DNA of 64,000 nucleotides from Antedon bifida (taxonomy: Eukaryota > Echinodermata > Crinoidea > Comatulida > Antedonidae): NCBI GenBank assembly GCA_963402885.1, contig OY727098.1:1116001-1180000 (forward strand), given 5' to 3'. The position numbers and the translations under genes are program-made. The notes beneath the pieces were generated by a model. It had not been told where the DNA came from, did no database searches, and was given only the letters and a program-made list of their open reading frames with translations. Of the stretch, positions 26,121-39,163 are shown in pieces. Position 1 is the stretch's first letter. Each line of letters starts with the position of its first letter.

Positions 26121-26220
26121 AAGCTCTGTCTACACTATCAAACTACTTTGACAAAAAACGTGTGATGTGCCCAAATATAGTGATATTCTCAAATATGGTA
26201 GTGGTATGACATCATCATGT
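26121..26220. repeat. Truncated palindromic element A
   Basis: AAGCTCTGTCTACACTATCA through ATGACATCATCATGT. The right arm is absent. Confidence 0.82.
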
Positions 26221-28507
26221 TTAAACAGAAATTATTTCAAAATTATTTAATGAAGTTAAACTGATATGAAAATAGTAAAACATTGATCTGTTTACATTTA
26301 TTCAAAATGTATAAATATACAATATATAAATATAAATAAATTTACAAATAAACGATCACAACTATAAATAACAATGCATTACCACAAAATGTTGGGTTAT
26401 TGTTTTAAACCACAAGAGTCATTTCATATTATATGATATAATTTAAATATAATCATGATTGAAATTTAACAGTTACCACATAATTATATACTGAAGGTTT
26501 TCATGGGGGTGGAAGATAGTACCTGGAAATGTATCACTATCAAACACAGATCAACTCAAGGTGACTACTGTTGTTCCACTCTAACGCCTCCCCATACGCA
26601 GTGATTCACCCGACGTTTTCCGAATTCGACCGAAAGGACTAACGGAAGTACTGCTTCCTCGTCTGAAAATAGTTATGTCTAGAGAGTACTAGAGTAAACC
26701 ACCATGCGTATGTATGTTATCACCTTAAAACCGGTACATTGCAATTAGTGTTCAGTCGTGTGCAAGGCCTCATTCGAGTAATACATCTTTGCCAATTTAA
26801 GTCTATAGTCATATTCAAGATAGGAAAGTTTAACAAGGATACCTGGTAAGTGTTGTCCATTATTATCTAGTACCTTATTTTCTATGGAGTTCCTAATCTC
26901 TAACTTCATATATCGCATTTTCACTTATAGGCTTGAGACTTGAAAGGTGCTTAAATAATATGATATTATTATTGTTGATACAGTTATTTCTGTCAATATA
27001 ATCAAGTAGGTCTATTTTGTATTCATTGTAAACTCACTACACATAAAATACCCGCTATTCCTATATCTACAGCTGTAGCGTTATACTAGGCCTACCTGAT
27101 TTGTTTTGATTTTGTATTTCACTTTATATATTGGGAACTAATAATACTAATTAACTAATACGAAATATAACTGTCAAAAATAAAGTTGACATCTTTATGT
27201 ATGCTGTAGGAATCAATTGCCAGAAAAGAAGAAGAAAACAAAAATGAGGCTAAAATGGATGCAGTGTTTAAAAATAATGTTTTTGTATTGATTTTTAAAA
27301 TGACAAGGAACCTCGCATAAGCATATTTAAATTAAAGAAAGAACGTATAGCAAATATACTTATATTTGATGGTACCATGTGACTGAATTAGGCATTTTCG
27401 ATTCCAAACATTTTCCATGATATTTCCACCAAAACTAGCTGTCGGACCATAACCTGGCTTTTCAGGTGATACATACATATTATAAACATTTAAATTATTA
27501 ATTATTTTCACTATTCAATAACAGAAAAATAATAAATTTACATTAAACAGTTATATCACATCAACAAATATTAACAGACATTTACAGACTATCAATACGT
27601 CTGAGAAACTTGGCAAAATGCCCGAACAGACGATAGACTAGCAAAATAAACAAAATCAAATTTGTAATTTTTAAATTTGCATATGGTATCTGTAGACGTA
27701 TTCACCAATCAAACTTTAGTGAGATATTTCCTTTAAATACTAAGCATTTGATTTAGGTCAATACATATTTTAGTGACATTTATTTTAAATAGGAGCATTT
27801 GTAAATAGCCATATTTGCAACATGTATAATAATACATGATTTCTTTTTTTTTAAATGTGAAAGTTATGACGATAATGGACGATCATAAGAGTCCTGTAGT
27901 ACCGGGCATATAAACATGTTTGTATAAACATCATTTTGTATTTTGAGGATTGAGGATATCCTTAATGATACATGATGCAGTGGCTCGTTACATACTTATA
28001 GCCGTCAATCTGCTAATTCTAATAGGCTTGTACAAACTCTCCAATATAGTATAGACTCCATTGTGGATTTAACTCTTTTCAATATAACTGTGAAGGATTT
28101 TCCATTAATTGTGTATACGAAAGGAAAACAATCATTATGTAATACTTTATATAACTATCTAGGTAACCAATCCGTCATGTTCAACTATGTCCAACGTCAT
28201 ACATTGCCAGCGGCAAAAGAGAATCTTCACCCTTAATTTAACATGTCTTCGCAGCCGGTTACCTTTTTCCAAAAATATCGTTCTTTTTGCTTATATTCAA
28301 CGACGATAGACCAATATATTCATTACATTCCTATAATGTTTATAAAACACGATGTGACGTCAGTGGTGCACGAAAGAGAGACAAGGAGAACGATTTCAAT
28401 CGATGACGATTATGCTATGACTTTGTGAGTCAACTCGGTATTTTTTGTGGAACACATTGATTTTTTTCCAAAACAAGTGTTACTTTTTTTTAATCGTTTA
28501 CTTTGAT

Positions 28508-28572
28508 ACTTCTTGGCAAAGATGTTGTTAGATAACGAGTTCGGGTCAGCGGCGCTTCAGAAGATCAAATGT
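28508..28572 (+). repeat. Repeat K, copy 2
   Basis: CTTCTTGGCAAAGATGTTGT, then GAGTTCGGGTCAGCGGCGCT and TCAGAAGATCA, matching 24853-24920. Confidence 0.6.
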
Positions 28573-29165
28573 TCCAATACGGTATCATTATTATTCTTTT
28601 AAAATATCAATTCGAGTCTACCAACGGATTTTCTTTTTGGACGATACCAGTAATAAAATAAATCTTGAATCTAAGTAATCATTAGCAGTCTAACGTTAAT
28701 ACAACACGATATGGTTATACATCGGTTCATTAGGCCTACTTCCCTGACATGATTACAAACATTATCAAGTGACATAATAATCACATGCGTACATTAAAAA
28801 TAAAAATCACAATAGGGTGTCATGGGAAATGCCTCAAATACAAAATAAATTGCAACGCAAGCCACGATAAAGGAGCCAGCTTTCTGTAACATAATTAGAA
28901 TTCAGTTAGTCGTTTCTAATTCTTAGAAACATTGATTTGAATCATCAGTTGTGCCAATCAAAAACATAGCAAAAACCGATCATTTTGACCAATCAAAACG
29001 CTCAATACTTTAATCAGTATCCGGGTGTGTTTTTTTTTTGGTCATGGTTGATAGATATTAAACAAATTTTACATTAAAAAACAGGGTCAGCATTGATAAC
29101 GCCCTTAATACATACCTGTGGTATACCTAATATTTTTCCACTATTGTCGAATGTGTTTCAAGTTC

Positions 29166-29402
29166 TGAGTTCCCATAACAACAGCTTGGTGGTTATGATG
29201 CTTGGCTACCACTCCAAGGGTCCTGGGTTCAAGTCCCGTCACATGTCAGGATTTTTTCTAAGGACAAAATTACAACTCCCCTCCCAAAGACTTGTAATAA
29301 GACTAAGTTTATGTAGAGCATCTTGTGTATATGTTTGTCTTGTGAACCTCTGAGGGTCCCTAATGATCAGCAATTGCTGGATGGATCACCCTCAATAAAT
29401 AT
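29166..29402 (+). repeat. tRNA-headed SINE
   Basis: The head has GGTGGTTATGATGCTTGGCT (A-box region), then GGGTTCAAGTCCCGTC (a good B-box). The body is ACAAAATTACAACTCCCCTC, CTTGTGAACCTCTGAGGGTC and CACCCTCAATAAATATGGT. The same family occurs at 10146-10262 and 62758-62895, both on the minus strand. Confidence 0.8.
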
Positions 29403-29507
29403 GGTACCAAAAAAAATCCAATGCATCATTTTAATTTCTTTGAGGTTTTATTCAAGTTACACAAATGCTATGAAATTCTGCCTCATTCAATTTAATCTAA
29501 ACAAAAC

Positions 29508-29612
29508 ATTTATTTATTTATTTATTTATTTATTTATAAACTTATTTTACATGGATGACATTTTCATTAAAAATAATGTTCTTACAAATGGTCCATGATT
29601 AAAGAAATGCAT
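29508..29612 (+). repeat. Repeat L with TTTA run, copy 1
   Basis: A (TTTA) run, then ACTTATTTTACATGGATGAC and a stretch through TCCATGATTAAAGAAATGCA that is repeated almost identically at 34665-34750. Confidence 0.8.
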
Positions 29613-30221
29613 GCATAATAATGAACAGTCATAAGTTACAAAAGTTACAAAAACATTTTTTTTTGTTTTAGATTATAGAAAGACATACAAGTACAATTAC
29701 ATTTATTTTTTTTATAACTCAATCCTTAAAATGATTCTCTTTGACAAGGTTTACAGATATACCGCGCCTCTATTAGGCATGTATTTTTTTATAGAAAAAG
29801 TGATTTTGCAGATCGTTATTTTCAAGTATTTATCGGTGTCTCACACTCATGTTGCCCTTCCTAATAACAGTGAATTTGTTTGATAAGAAATTAAAGTTAC
29901 GTGCTTTCTAAAAGCTGGGGTCATACACAAAATATATTCAGTCATCAAAATGTACGCATAGCCGGAAGTGATTGTTTAAGAGATATGTGGGATATGTTGA
30001 TAAAGTACATTGACTCGCTAACATCATGAAGTATGAATGGAAACACACAGCAGTTATATTAGATAGGCGATCCATTTATAAAAAAAATCATTTAGTAACA
30101 ATTTAATGGTGTAAATTTAAAGTTCATACACACATAGTTTGTTAGTACGGGGAATTATTATTATTATTTATCATTATTATTTATATTCGTTTTATATGCC
30201 TCGCAACTGAATGTAAACCCT

Positions 30222-30331
30222 AAAGCTTGGTTCCCACTAGAGACAAAATTACAACTCCCCTCCTAAAGCGCAACGCAAATTAGTTGACCAATCACAGCTC
30301 ATCCGAACTGTCGATTGTGATTGGTCAGTTG
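30222..30331. repeat. Palindromic element B carrying a SINE-like patch
   Basis: Begins AAGCTTGGTTCCCACTAGAG. Where other copies read the ACGCAACGC motif, this one has ACAAAATTACAACTCCCCTC, the body of the 29166 SINE, before returning to GCAACGCAAATTAGTTGACC. The right arm is incomplete. Confidence 0.7.
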
Positions 30332-30979
30332 ATAATTTATTGACGTATAATATATAAAATTAAACAATTTAATCTAGTTATATACAAGCACTTATGAACT
30401 TTCACCCGAATATAATATATAATTACATATACATTATAGGCCTAACTTACTGTGTTAACTCACTGCTTCTACATAACGTTACTTTTCATATTAGAAAATT
30501 TAAATATTTATGACATGTGATTGAGTAACTTATCAGCGTTCATTCAACTTTATGTCAGATTAAAATGTTAGGCAAGATTTCAAGTTTTTATAGAAATTAA
30601 CAATTGTAAAACTACAATGGTACCGGAATCAGCTGTTTTGGGGTTTTTTTTTATATGATTTCGTCATTACGATGACTGTAACAGTAATTAAATATTTTAA
30701 TCTTACACAAATTCGTATACATACTTAAATACAACTGTATTTAAGTATGTAGAGTTTTTAGAAGTCACTTATAGTGTTTCACAAACCATGGAGTAAAATT
30801 CCATAACAAGAGAAGAATAACAATCTATAAGGTCTCCTAAATTAAATTGTATTTATCTTTATTTTCAAGCTTATTATTTTTCTATCTTGATGAACTATCA
30901 AAGATAGAAATAAATACGGTGTTTTAGGCTAGGTATTAAAATAAAGTTTGTTTGAACTTAGGCAATCTTACTCGGTATT

Positions 30980-31097
30980 AAGCTTGGTTCCCACCTTGAC
31001 GCAACGCAAGGACGCAACGCAAGGACGTAAGCGCACATTGCGAACTTGCCGTTGCGCTTACGTAGTCGTTGGTTTCAAGTGGAAAACCAAGATTTAG
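30980..31097. repeat. Palindromic element B, short copy
   Basis: AAGCTTGGTTCCCACCTTGA to GGTTTCAAGTGGAAAACCAA. The interior is shorter and lacks the CCAAT inner pair. Confidence 0.75.
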
Positions 31098-31608
31098 ACC
31101 TACCTACCAATGTGGTTTATAAAGAGAAGATATTTCTGTTAACGAATACTGTACTTTAATGCTACAGATACGTATGTTAATGTGCCAAAGTTGAAAATAA
31201 ATTTACATTAGTATTTTTTCAAAGTTGTGGGTGCACGATTTCCGGAAACATCACAATGACAATTGACACAATCTGTAACCATTCACACGGATTTGAAAGT
31301 CGATGGACAATATGTCAAATTCTATTGGCTTTAGTGGGATAAGCTTCATCTGCGTGCTATTCAATCGCGTCAAACTCAAACAATTACAAGTGCTCTTTCT
31401 AATTCAAAAGATTACTAAAGCTGTATTTTTAACAATCTTATCCAAATGAACCCAACTCAAGGTAGCATAATAGCCGCAGGTTTATTATTCAGCAGGTTCG
31501 TGTAGTATAAGAGCGTAGTGAAATTGTGATTTTAAAACAGATTTGTCGTTTGTTTGTAATTCTAGGAGCCAGTTTGAACATACCAGATACAGCAGCCGAC
31601 AGTACAGT

Positions 31609-34600
31609 ATGAGCACTGCAGTTATAAGGAATGGTGTAGACCCAAGTAAAACAATGTCGAACAACGCGAAGCGAAGAAAGATGGAGGAGAAATATGCAAT
31701 CAGTAAAAAGCCATCTGAAAACGGACATAAAACTAATGGCGAAAAAGAGTGCGTTTTGCTGAGGAAAAATCAATTTGGGGATGTTTCGGACGGATTTATG
31801 AGTAATGGTGACTGGAAGAAGAGATGGGATAACAAACAGACAAAATTCCATAAAGAAGTATACCACGAGTAAGTATATCTAATTATTATATTATTTAAAA
31901 TAATGTCAGTAAAAAGGTACACTTTATTCCTTAGACCACGTATTATTTGATTTGTATTTATCAGAAAATCACTTCAAATCTAAAGCTATTTTTATAATCA
32001 TCTTCGCTTAATTCTTCGACACACGAAGTTTTGGCGGATTGGATTCAGGCGATCCGACAATCAACGACAAATTGCAAATCGAAAGACCTCGTTTAGGAAA
32101 TATTACTTGTATTTTCAAAACATAACAATACACTATTTTAGTGCTAAGCACAAGATCATTGTATTTATAGTTCTATACATTTCAATAAAGGATATTTACA
32201 AAAGCATATCTACTTGTTTTTATAAATAAACTATTTACAATATCCTGTCTTGTTTGATAATTACAGCATACTTCTGAGTTATTATGACGCAATGGTGAAT
32301 AACAAAACGAAGTGTAGATTTTTTGTTCCGCTTTGTGGAAAATCAGTGGACATGAAATGGTAAGTGAACCAAGACCAGACACTTTTTATTGGTCTGTGGG
32401 AATGAAAATGATACTGCATTCAACTTATTCTAGTCCATAATTAAACATTATAGTTAACACTCTTTTGATAAGTTATAGTAATTTTCATTATGACTCGACG
32501 AAATACCTTTCCCATGACTTCTAATATATATTAATTCAATTCAATTTATTTATTTCGTCAAGCATTCTGGCTCGAAAATTGTTTTGCTTGTCACGCATAT
32601 AAAACATAAAAATATGATAAAATGGTTAAAATACAAACAGTACGACACCAAGGTGTAAAATACAAAAGCAACAAAATATTATATCAGAAGTCAGCATCAA
32701 CTAAAAACAATGCAATTGTTTCGCATTAAATATACAGAGAGAAGTAACTTTAAAAGTTAACTTTCTATAAATATAAATGATCTTTATCAATGCCAGAGTG
32801 AGCCTTTTATAGTCGTTCAACAATACTGATTTTTATAGTGAAACGCCCACAATTAAATACTTTTACTTTGTGGTACAATTGCCAGAATTTTCAATTCACT
32901 CTGAGATAATGAAAACCATTATGCAAAACTAATTTTATGTATACGTTTATTTATCAAAGGTTATTAGATAAGGGTCATTCTGTCGTAGGATGTGAACTAG
33001 TAGAACTTGGAGTACAGCAATTCTTTAGGGAACAAGACATTGAATACACAGTAGAAGAAATTCCAAATATCACAAATGGCAAATTATACAAGGTAGGTTG
33101 TTCTGTTTTTATGCAACGACCAAAACGGTTCCAAAGTTATAACCCATGCTAAAACTATTTAAAGTTGAACATCATACCTTTATATTGACTGATAATAAAA
33201 TTAAACGATATAAAACTCACAGTACAGTAAAATGTAATGAAGTCCTAACTACAACAATCTCATAGAGGAACAATCAAGCTAGCAAATTAATCTCCTGTAC
33301 TATTACCAGTATGGGAAATCCATTCACGTCCTGCTTAAGTGACCATTCAAAACCACAGACGATGACCACCCCCTTTTAATTTGACCCTATATATTACCAA
33401 TCCTAGCTAACACCTACACATTTTGAAATTATTTTCTTCGAATAGTCATATCAAGCTACATATGTTTTTATCATTATCTCATTTACTTTATAACAATCCT
33501 GATGCATTTATTAGAGGCACTGGTGCATGGGGTTCGGTTTATTGTAAATTTCCACTGGCTAATAAACTAATGCTGATTCATCTACTGCATCAAACTATAC
33601 TGTATCTCTACATTATGTCATTAACTTTCCAGTATCATAAACAATCTGTAATACAATGTCACATATGTATCACAAGTGGTGCGGCTACGAAGCTCTGTCT
33701 ACACTATCAAACTAGTTTGATAAAAAAAGTGATATGCCCAGATATGGTAGTGATATGACATCATCATGTGGGCACATCACAATTTTGTCACATAAAGTTT
33801 GATAGTGTAGACATAGCTTTATATGTTATAATCAGGTGTCACATGTTATACACACATGACACTGTATTACTGAATTACCTATGATACTTGAAAAACTGTA
33901 GATACAGTACCAAGAATCGCCTATATAAGCATGTTTCTAATATTCTAGCTAGATAAATTTATGGTAGATAAACGTTGTGACAATGGGCTCTTCTTTATCC
34001 ATCTTCTCTAGAGAAACTTTGTCTATCTAAGATTAACTGGTACTAGTTGAACTAAAGTTATTGTTGACATATACTAAATTACAACCAAATGTGTGGGTAA
34101 ATATTACTACTATAAAACTTTGATTACTTTTAGGGCGTCAAAGACGACATTTGCATCTACACATGTGACTTCTTTAAGATAAATTCAGCAACGACTGGAG
34201 GCAAATTTGATTGTATCTGGGACCGTGGATCATTAGCTGCTATTAACCCGTCAGACCGCAATAGGTACGTTTAAATATTTGACTGTCTTGTATGTTAATG
34301 GGGTATGATATTTCATCAATAGTACCGTAAACGCATACGTGCAACAATGTCAGCTTTTCAATACACGTTACAATTTGTGACTTTTCACTGACAATTTTAT
34401 TTGATATGGCTAGTTCTATAGAAGCAGGTTCGGAAAGCTAAAAAAAACAAAGTTATACTATTTCTATTTTAGATATCATGACGTAATTTTGGATTTATTA
34501 GAAGAGGATGGTCGTTACTTATTGGATGTATTTGAAGTAGACCACAAAGAGTTTGCCGGGCCACCAAATAACTTTTTAAAAGAAGACATTCACAAACTAT

Positions 34601-35371
34601 TTGGTAACTATACAATATCATGATCTTTATACCTTTCTACTAAAGTTTCCAAAGTTTGCTAGTTTGTTTATTTATAAACTTATTTTACATGGATGACATT
34701 TTCATTAAAAATAATGTTCTTACAAATGGTCCATGATTAAAGAAATGCAGTGTACGAAGACCAGCTGACAAACTGCAGAAATATCTTTTTGTGAACTCAG
34801 CGAAACAAATAATTTACACTAGTAAACTTTAGTTTGCTGAGCACAAGCAGTTCTCAAACAAGTTGTATAAAGTTTTCTAGTATACTAGGCCTAGCTCGGA
34901 AATGTTATCAAACCTGTCTTTAAACTGCAAGTCTGCTCGTGTCTACAAATGTAGACGAGGCTTTAGTCTACACTAGAAACCAAACCTTTGTTTGCAAACT
35001 CCGAATTTGTCACTATTTGGAGAAGTTCGTGGTTTCTATCTGACATTATAGTTACTGGATCGTCTGGTATTTTGTCCATCTGTATAGAATAACGTGACTA
35101 CAAAACTGTTATTTGATTGGCTGAACACCACATTACCCTGACATACGCAGCGCCGCACTGACTAAAACGCGTTCAACCATTACCAAAAGATACTGTTACC
35201 TTGTTTTTAGTTTATTTAAATTATTGATTTAAATCTTATTTTGTTTTTGTTTTTCCAGAGGAAAAATGCAATGTTGAAGATCTAAAGAGAAGAAATGCAA
35301 TGACCAAATGGCAAAAGCAATGGAATGTTGACTACTTTTACGAATGTGTATACATGTTAACGTTTAAGTAG
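31609..35371 (+). CDS. TPMT: Thiopurine S-methyltransferase-like, complete
   Basis: SAM-dependent methyltransferase of the TPMT family, a cytosolic small-molecule S-methyltransferase. Six exons: 31609-31868, 32267-32359, 32960-33092, 34134-34264, 34473-34603 and 35259-35371, in phase, 861 nt, 286 aa. Family landmarks in order: an N-terminal W-x-x-R-W segment before FHKE, the SAM-binding FFVPLCGKSVDMKW, GHSVVGCEL, FDCIWDRGSLAAINP (the D/NPPY-like region), EFAGPPNNF and the final FYECVYMLT. The first in-frame ATG after the upstream stop at 31519-31521 is at 31609; a second Met lies 14 codons on (31651). The protein is about 40 residues longer at the N-terminus than human TPMT (245 aa); the extension is basic (NAKRRKMEEK) and low in hydrophobics. 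AATAAA is at 35608-35613. Intron 3 holds an element A copy. Confidence 0.94.
33690..33820. repeat. Palindromic element A, TPMT intron 3
   Basis: AAGCTCTGTCTACACTATCA to AGTTTGATAGTGTAGACATA, near full length. Confidence 0.88.
34665..34750 (+). repeat. Repeat L, copy 2, TPMT intron 5
   Basis: About 80 bp nearly identical to 29530-29608 (ACTTATTTTACATGGATGAC through AAAGAAATGCA), in the same orientation. Confidence 0.85.
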
Positions 35372-36053
35372 TTCAATCTACAAAACCAAAAAGAAGATTT
35401 TTTGTATGTTAAGTTATAAAATGGATACTTTAAATAAGTGAATATTAAAGCCAAGCAGCTAGCGCAGCTGTATCGGGTACAGGTATTGATAACATAGCGG
35501 AATAGCAAAAATAGTTGGTAAATTATATTAATTTATGTAACTTCATTTATGAGTGATCAAATTAACGAAGTTTATTATTGATTGATTATTGATGAAAGTA
35601 TTTACTAAATAAACTAATTTAATAATGATAGTGTTTAACACAAATTGGCCACTGAAGAAAAAAATACAAATATGGAATTCACTAATTTATGGACAGACTA
35701 TTATTATATATATATTTATGTTTGAATTAAGATGTCCTAAAATGAAACTTTGATGAAAATAGTTGTCGTCTGAAATTTGCCATCTACACACAAGACGTCT
35801 ACACAGAAATGACGGTAATTACGTGTATTAAACATTGCCTGCATAAAGCATTTGAACTAAAACAGCACGTATGATGTTGCGAATAGCTAAGCAAAACGAT
35901 GAGTTCTAGGTCTAATGTTAGAACTAATTATTGTACATTCACCCGCGAGATTTCCTGCACTTCATCGTCAAGTACAGAAACCAATTTAAACATAATGTAT
36001 AATTAATCAAACTAAAAATAGCTTGCATACTTCGCAATGCATATGATATTTAA

Positions 36054-36190
36054 ATCTGTTTTCCACTAGGCAAATTTATTCTCGCGCGAATCGAAAGCAT
36101 TGACCAATGCGCATTCATATACTCTTTGTGACGCAATAAATTGCCCAACCAATCAGAATGAATATATTCGCCTTGTGGAAAATATGCTTT
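36054..36190. repeat. Palindromic element F
   Basis: TCTGTTTTCCACTAGGCAAA on the left and TTCGCCTTGTGGAAAATATG on the right form an inverted pair; the left inner sequence is TTTATTCTCGCGCGAA. The second copy is nested in the transposon at 50531-50690. Confidence 0.8.
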
Positions 36191-36504
36191 ACGTGTCGGT
36201 ATTAATAATACGTTAGTTGGATAGTTTGTTTTCGGAGATCTGAACTTTAGAATAGAGAAATGCCATTTGAATCGATTGATGTTTGTAATTAGTATGTAAT
36301 GTAGATATTGTTAGGAAATTAACAACGAGTCCATTGTAACAGTACTGTGGTTTGAAGCATTTTTTCAACATATATAAATACTAAATGTTTGTCAAACGAG
36401 AAAATATGCACTGTATATACCTCGCTCGTGTGGCGATTTTTTTTAATGTTCAAAAGCAGTAAGGAGAGAGGCAGGAAAAACATAGGCCTACCAAATCGAT
36501 TACT

Positions 36505-36855
36505 TTAAAGATGTATTGTCCTCCAAAAACATGAAAAATGAAGATTAATTAAATCAGACTTTGAATAGGTTATTTTGTAGTTTTAATCAAGTTAATCACT
36601 TCCGTAGAAAAAATGATTAAAAAAAATTATGTTTTCCCTTATAAAATGACTAAATAAATGGTTAAATTCAACCAAAAATCCATTGGCTGGCAGCCAATTT
36701 GACTATTTTTTGCTTTAAATTATAGTTTTTCAGGTAAATAATTTTTTTTTCGATCTAATTTTTGGTCAAAGTGGATAATTATTATGTGAAATTTAAATGG
36801 CACATTCAATAAAAAAATGTAAAATTATTTTGTCAGGGGGACAATACATCTTTAA
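36505..36855. repeat. Palindromic element C
   Basis: TTTAAAGATGTATTGTCCTC to GGGGGACAATACATCTTTAA, opposite in orientation to the 20970 copy, as judged from the CCATTGGCTGGCAGCCAATT segment. Confidence 0.88.
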
Positions 36856-37112
36856 GTAGGCCTAAATACAATATCTTAATTCCCATAAGCTACGGTATCA
36901 TTTAGAATACTCTGGTATTCATTGTAATTTTTAATTTAAATTATTTATAAGATGACGGTTATTCGAGTATCAATATGAAAACATTTTTTTCTTCTCAAAG
37001 TCTATCACAGTGATGTAGTTATAATTCAGTGATGAGGTCGATAGAAATTGACATTTTGTGAGACCGAAATTTAGCTAGCCATAGGCCTAAATCAACTAGC
37101 CAATTCTATGGG

Positions 37113-37304
37113 TTGATAGAGTAAATGCCAGTTTACACAGACGAGCGGTAACGGTAGTAAAAATATAGAACCTATGTTATTCCTTATATGGCCATTTACA
37201 CACAACGCGGACGGACGGATTTCGCTCAGGATAGATACATACGTTGGACAAGCTCCGCGGTTTCCGTTTACCGTTACCACTTGTCTGTGTAAATTGGCCT
37301 TAAG
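37113..37304. repeat. Palindromic element E
   Basis: Left GCCAGTTTACACAGACGAGC then GGTAACGG; right CCGTTACCACTTGTCTGTGT then AAATTGGC. The arms are about 28 bp. It is the only copy in the window. Confidence 0.8.
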
Positions 37305-37516
37305 CCTAGATATTTTGCAGGTGGGTCATCAGCCTACTTTTTGATTCTTTTATAAAACTATGGTGTAAATGTGTACAGCCATTCAGAGACCTTCCTCTAA
37401 TTTGAATATCGTTTATACGGTTATCGTACCACTTATGAAAATGAGGACATTCAATAGTTTGCTTTTGGAATAAGAAACAGGACTTACATTTTTTATTAAC
37501 ACTGTATAGACACACA

Positions 37517-38345
37517 GACTTTTAATCAATATAGATTTGATGGGGAATTTGACAATAAATAACGAAAATAAAAAGGTTATTGCGTTCTTTCTTGTTCAAC
37601 GTTAAAAATTAAAGGAAAAGCACAATTATTAATAATCTAATTTCTTCAAATGGAGAACATTGGCAGAACAGAACATACTTTTAGCCAATATAGATTTGAT
37701 GGGGAATTTTGACAATAAATAACGAAAATATAGACTAAAGGTTATGATTACGTTACTTTATTTTTAAAACTTAAAAACTAAAGGAAAAGCAACAAGATAT
37801 TATTAATCTAATTTCTTCAATTGGGAAACATTAGCAGAACAGAAAATACTTTTAATCAATATATATTTATGGGGAACTTAGACAAAAAAAAGGAAATAGA
37901 CTAAAGGTTATTGCCTTTCTTTCTTTTCAAAGTTAAAAACTAAAGGAAAAGCAACAAGGTATTAATGATCTAATTTCTTCAATTGGAGAACATTAGCAGA
38001 ACAGAACTGACTTTTAAACAATATAGATTTGATAGAGAACTTCGACAATAATGAAAATATAGACTAAAGGTTATGATTACGTTCCTTTCTTTTTCAAACT
38101 TAAAAACTAAAGGAAAAACAACAAGGTATTAATAATCTAATTTCTTAAAATTGGAGACCATTGGCAGAACAGAAAATACTTTTAACCAATATATACTTGG
38201 TGGGGAACTTAACAATAAATAATGAAAATATAGACTAAAGGTTATGATTACGTTTCTTTCTTTTTCAAAGTTAAAAACTAAAGGAAAAGCAACAAGGTAT
38301 TAATAATTTATTCTCTTCAAATGGAGAACTTTGTCAGATTAAAAA
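37517..38345. repeat. Tandem array, about 165-bp unit, five copies
   Basis: Units start at about 37520, 37677, 37849, 38010 and 38178 with CAATATAGATTTGATGGGGA and contain AAAGGTTATTG or AAAGGTTATGATTACG, AACTAAAGGAAAAGCAACAA and TCTAATTTCTTCAAATGGAG. Copies are diverged and vary in length. Confidence 0.9.
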
Positions 38346-38752
38346 ATGGACCACCTTTCATGAATAGTGAAACTATAAAATCCTAGTTACATGTTGACCG
38401 GTTATAAAGAAAAACAAGAACATTTTGTAATATTTTTTGATAACACACATACAGGCATAATTATTAGAAGGGTCGCCAATCGTCTATGTTGAAGTAGAAA
38501 AGATTTGGCAAATCGTGCTAATATGATGGTTAACATCATCGTAAAACTAAACAGAGATTTGTTAAATAAATATTTTCAAAGGATTTCTATACACAACTTC
38601 CAGTCGGCATCTTTTAAAAAAGGACTGCTTTGTGTGATAGTCTTCGAGAAATAAAGCCCGCGGCTAAGCTTGAAGCGACCTTATTTATTTGGAAAAAGTG
38701 GTTTAGACGGTAGCAAACAACACACATTTGACAACGTAACGCCAGAACTTGT

Positions 38753-38852
38753 AAAGCTCGGTCTACACTATCAAACTAGTAATATGCACAAATATGGTAG
38801 CATATGGGCACATCACATTGTCACATAAAGTTTGATAGTGTAGACAGAGCTT
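38753..38852. repeat. Palindromic element A, internally deleted
   Basis: AAAGCTCGGTCTACACTATC to TTGATAGTGTAGACAGAGCT. The centre is shortened to about 60 bp. Confidence 0.85.
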
Positions 38853-39020
38853 TACTATTTTATTGTGTCAAATCGGTGATTGTTTACTTGACACAACGTA
38901 CCTCCGAATTAGTAATACCGGTATATCTATAACGTTCATGTCTATGTACAGTAAACATTTTAACACACACTCAAGTGCTATTCCATCCGATTTTCAATAA
39001 CGGTATAACTTGTTCAGTAT

Positions 39021-39163
39021 CTAAAGCTCTGTCTACACTATCAAACTAGTTAGACAAAAAAGTGTGATGTGCCCAAATATGGTAGTGATATGACGTCATC
39101 GTGTCCATATATGGGTACATCACAGTTTTTGTCACATAGTTTGATAGTGTAGACAGCGCTTAA
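39021..39163. repeat. Palindromic element A
   Basis: CTAAAGCTCTGTCTACACTA to TTGATAGTGTAGACAGCGCT, full length. Confidence 0.88.

Larger units (their letters stand above)
19901..31608. other. Intergenic, ENOSF1 to TPMT, second part: repeats and AT-rich sequence
   Basis: No host exon supported. Contents: elements A (19905, 26121), B (30222, 30980) and C (20970), the GTT-rich array (23632-24165), a tRNA-headed SINE (29166) and small repeat pairs (24853 and 28508; 29520). The window 26560-26870 is CpG-rich and ends near GATACCTGGTAAGT, which could be a non-coding exon and donor. The open frames here are short and resemble no family. The last 300 bp should contain the TPMT promoter, but I see no distinct core element. 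Confidence 0.55.

Noticed and set aside
37092..37280. 62-residue minus-strand open frame
   Set aside because: Coincides with palindromic element E and matches no known protein.
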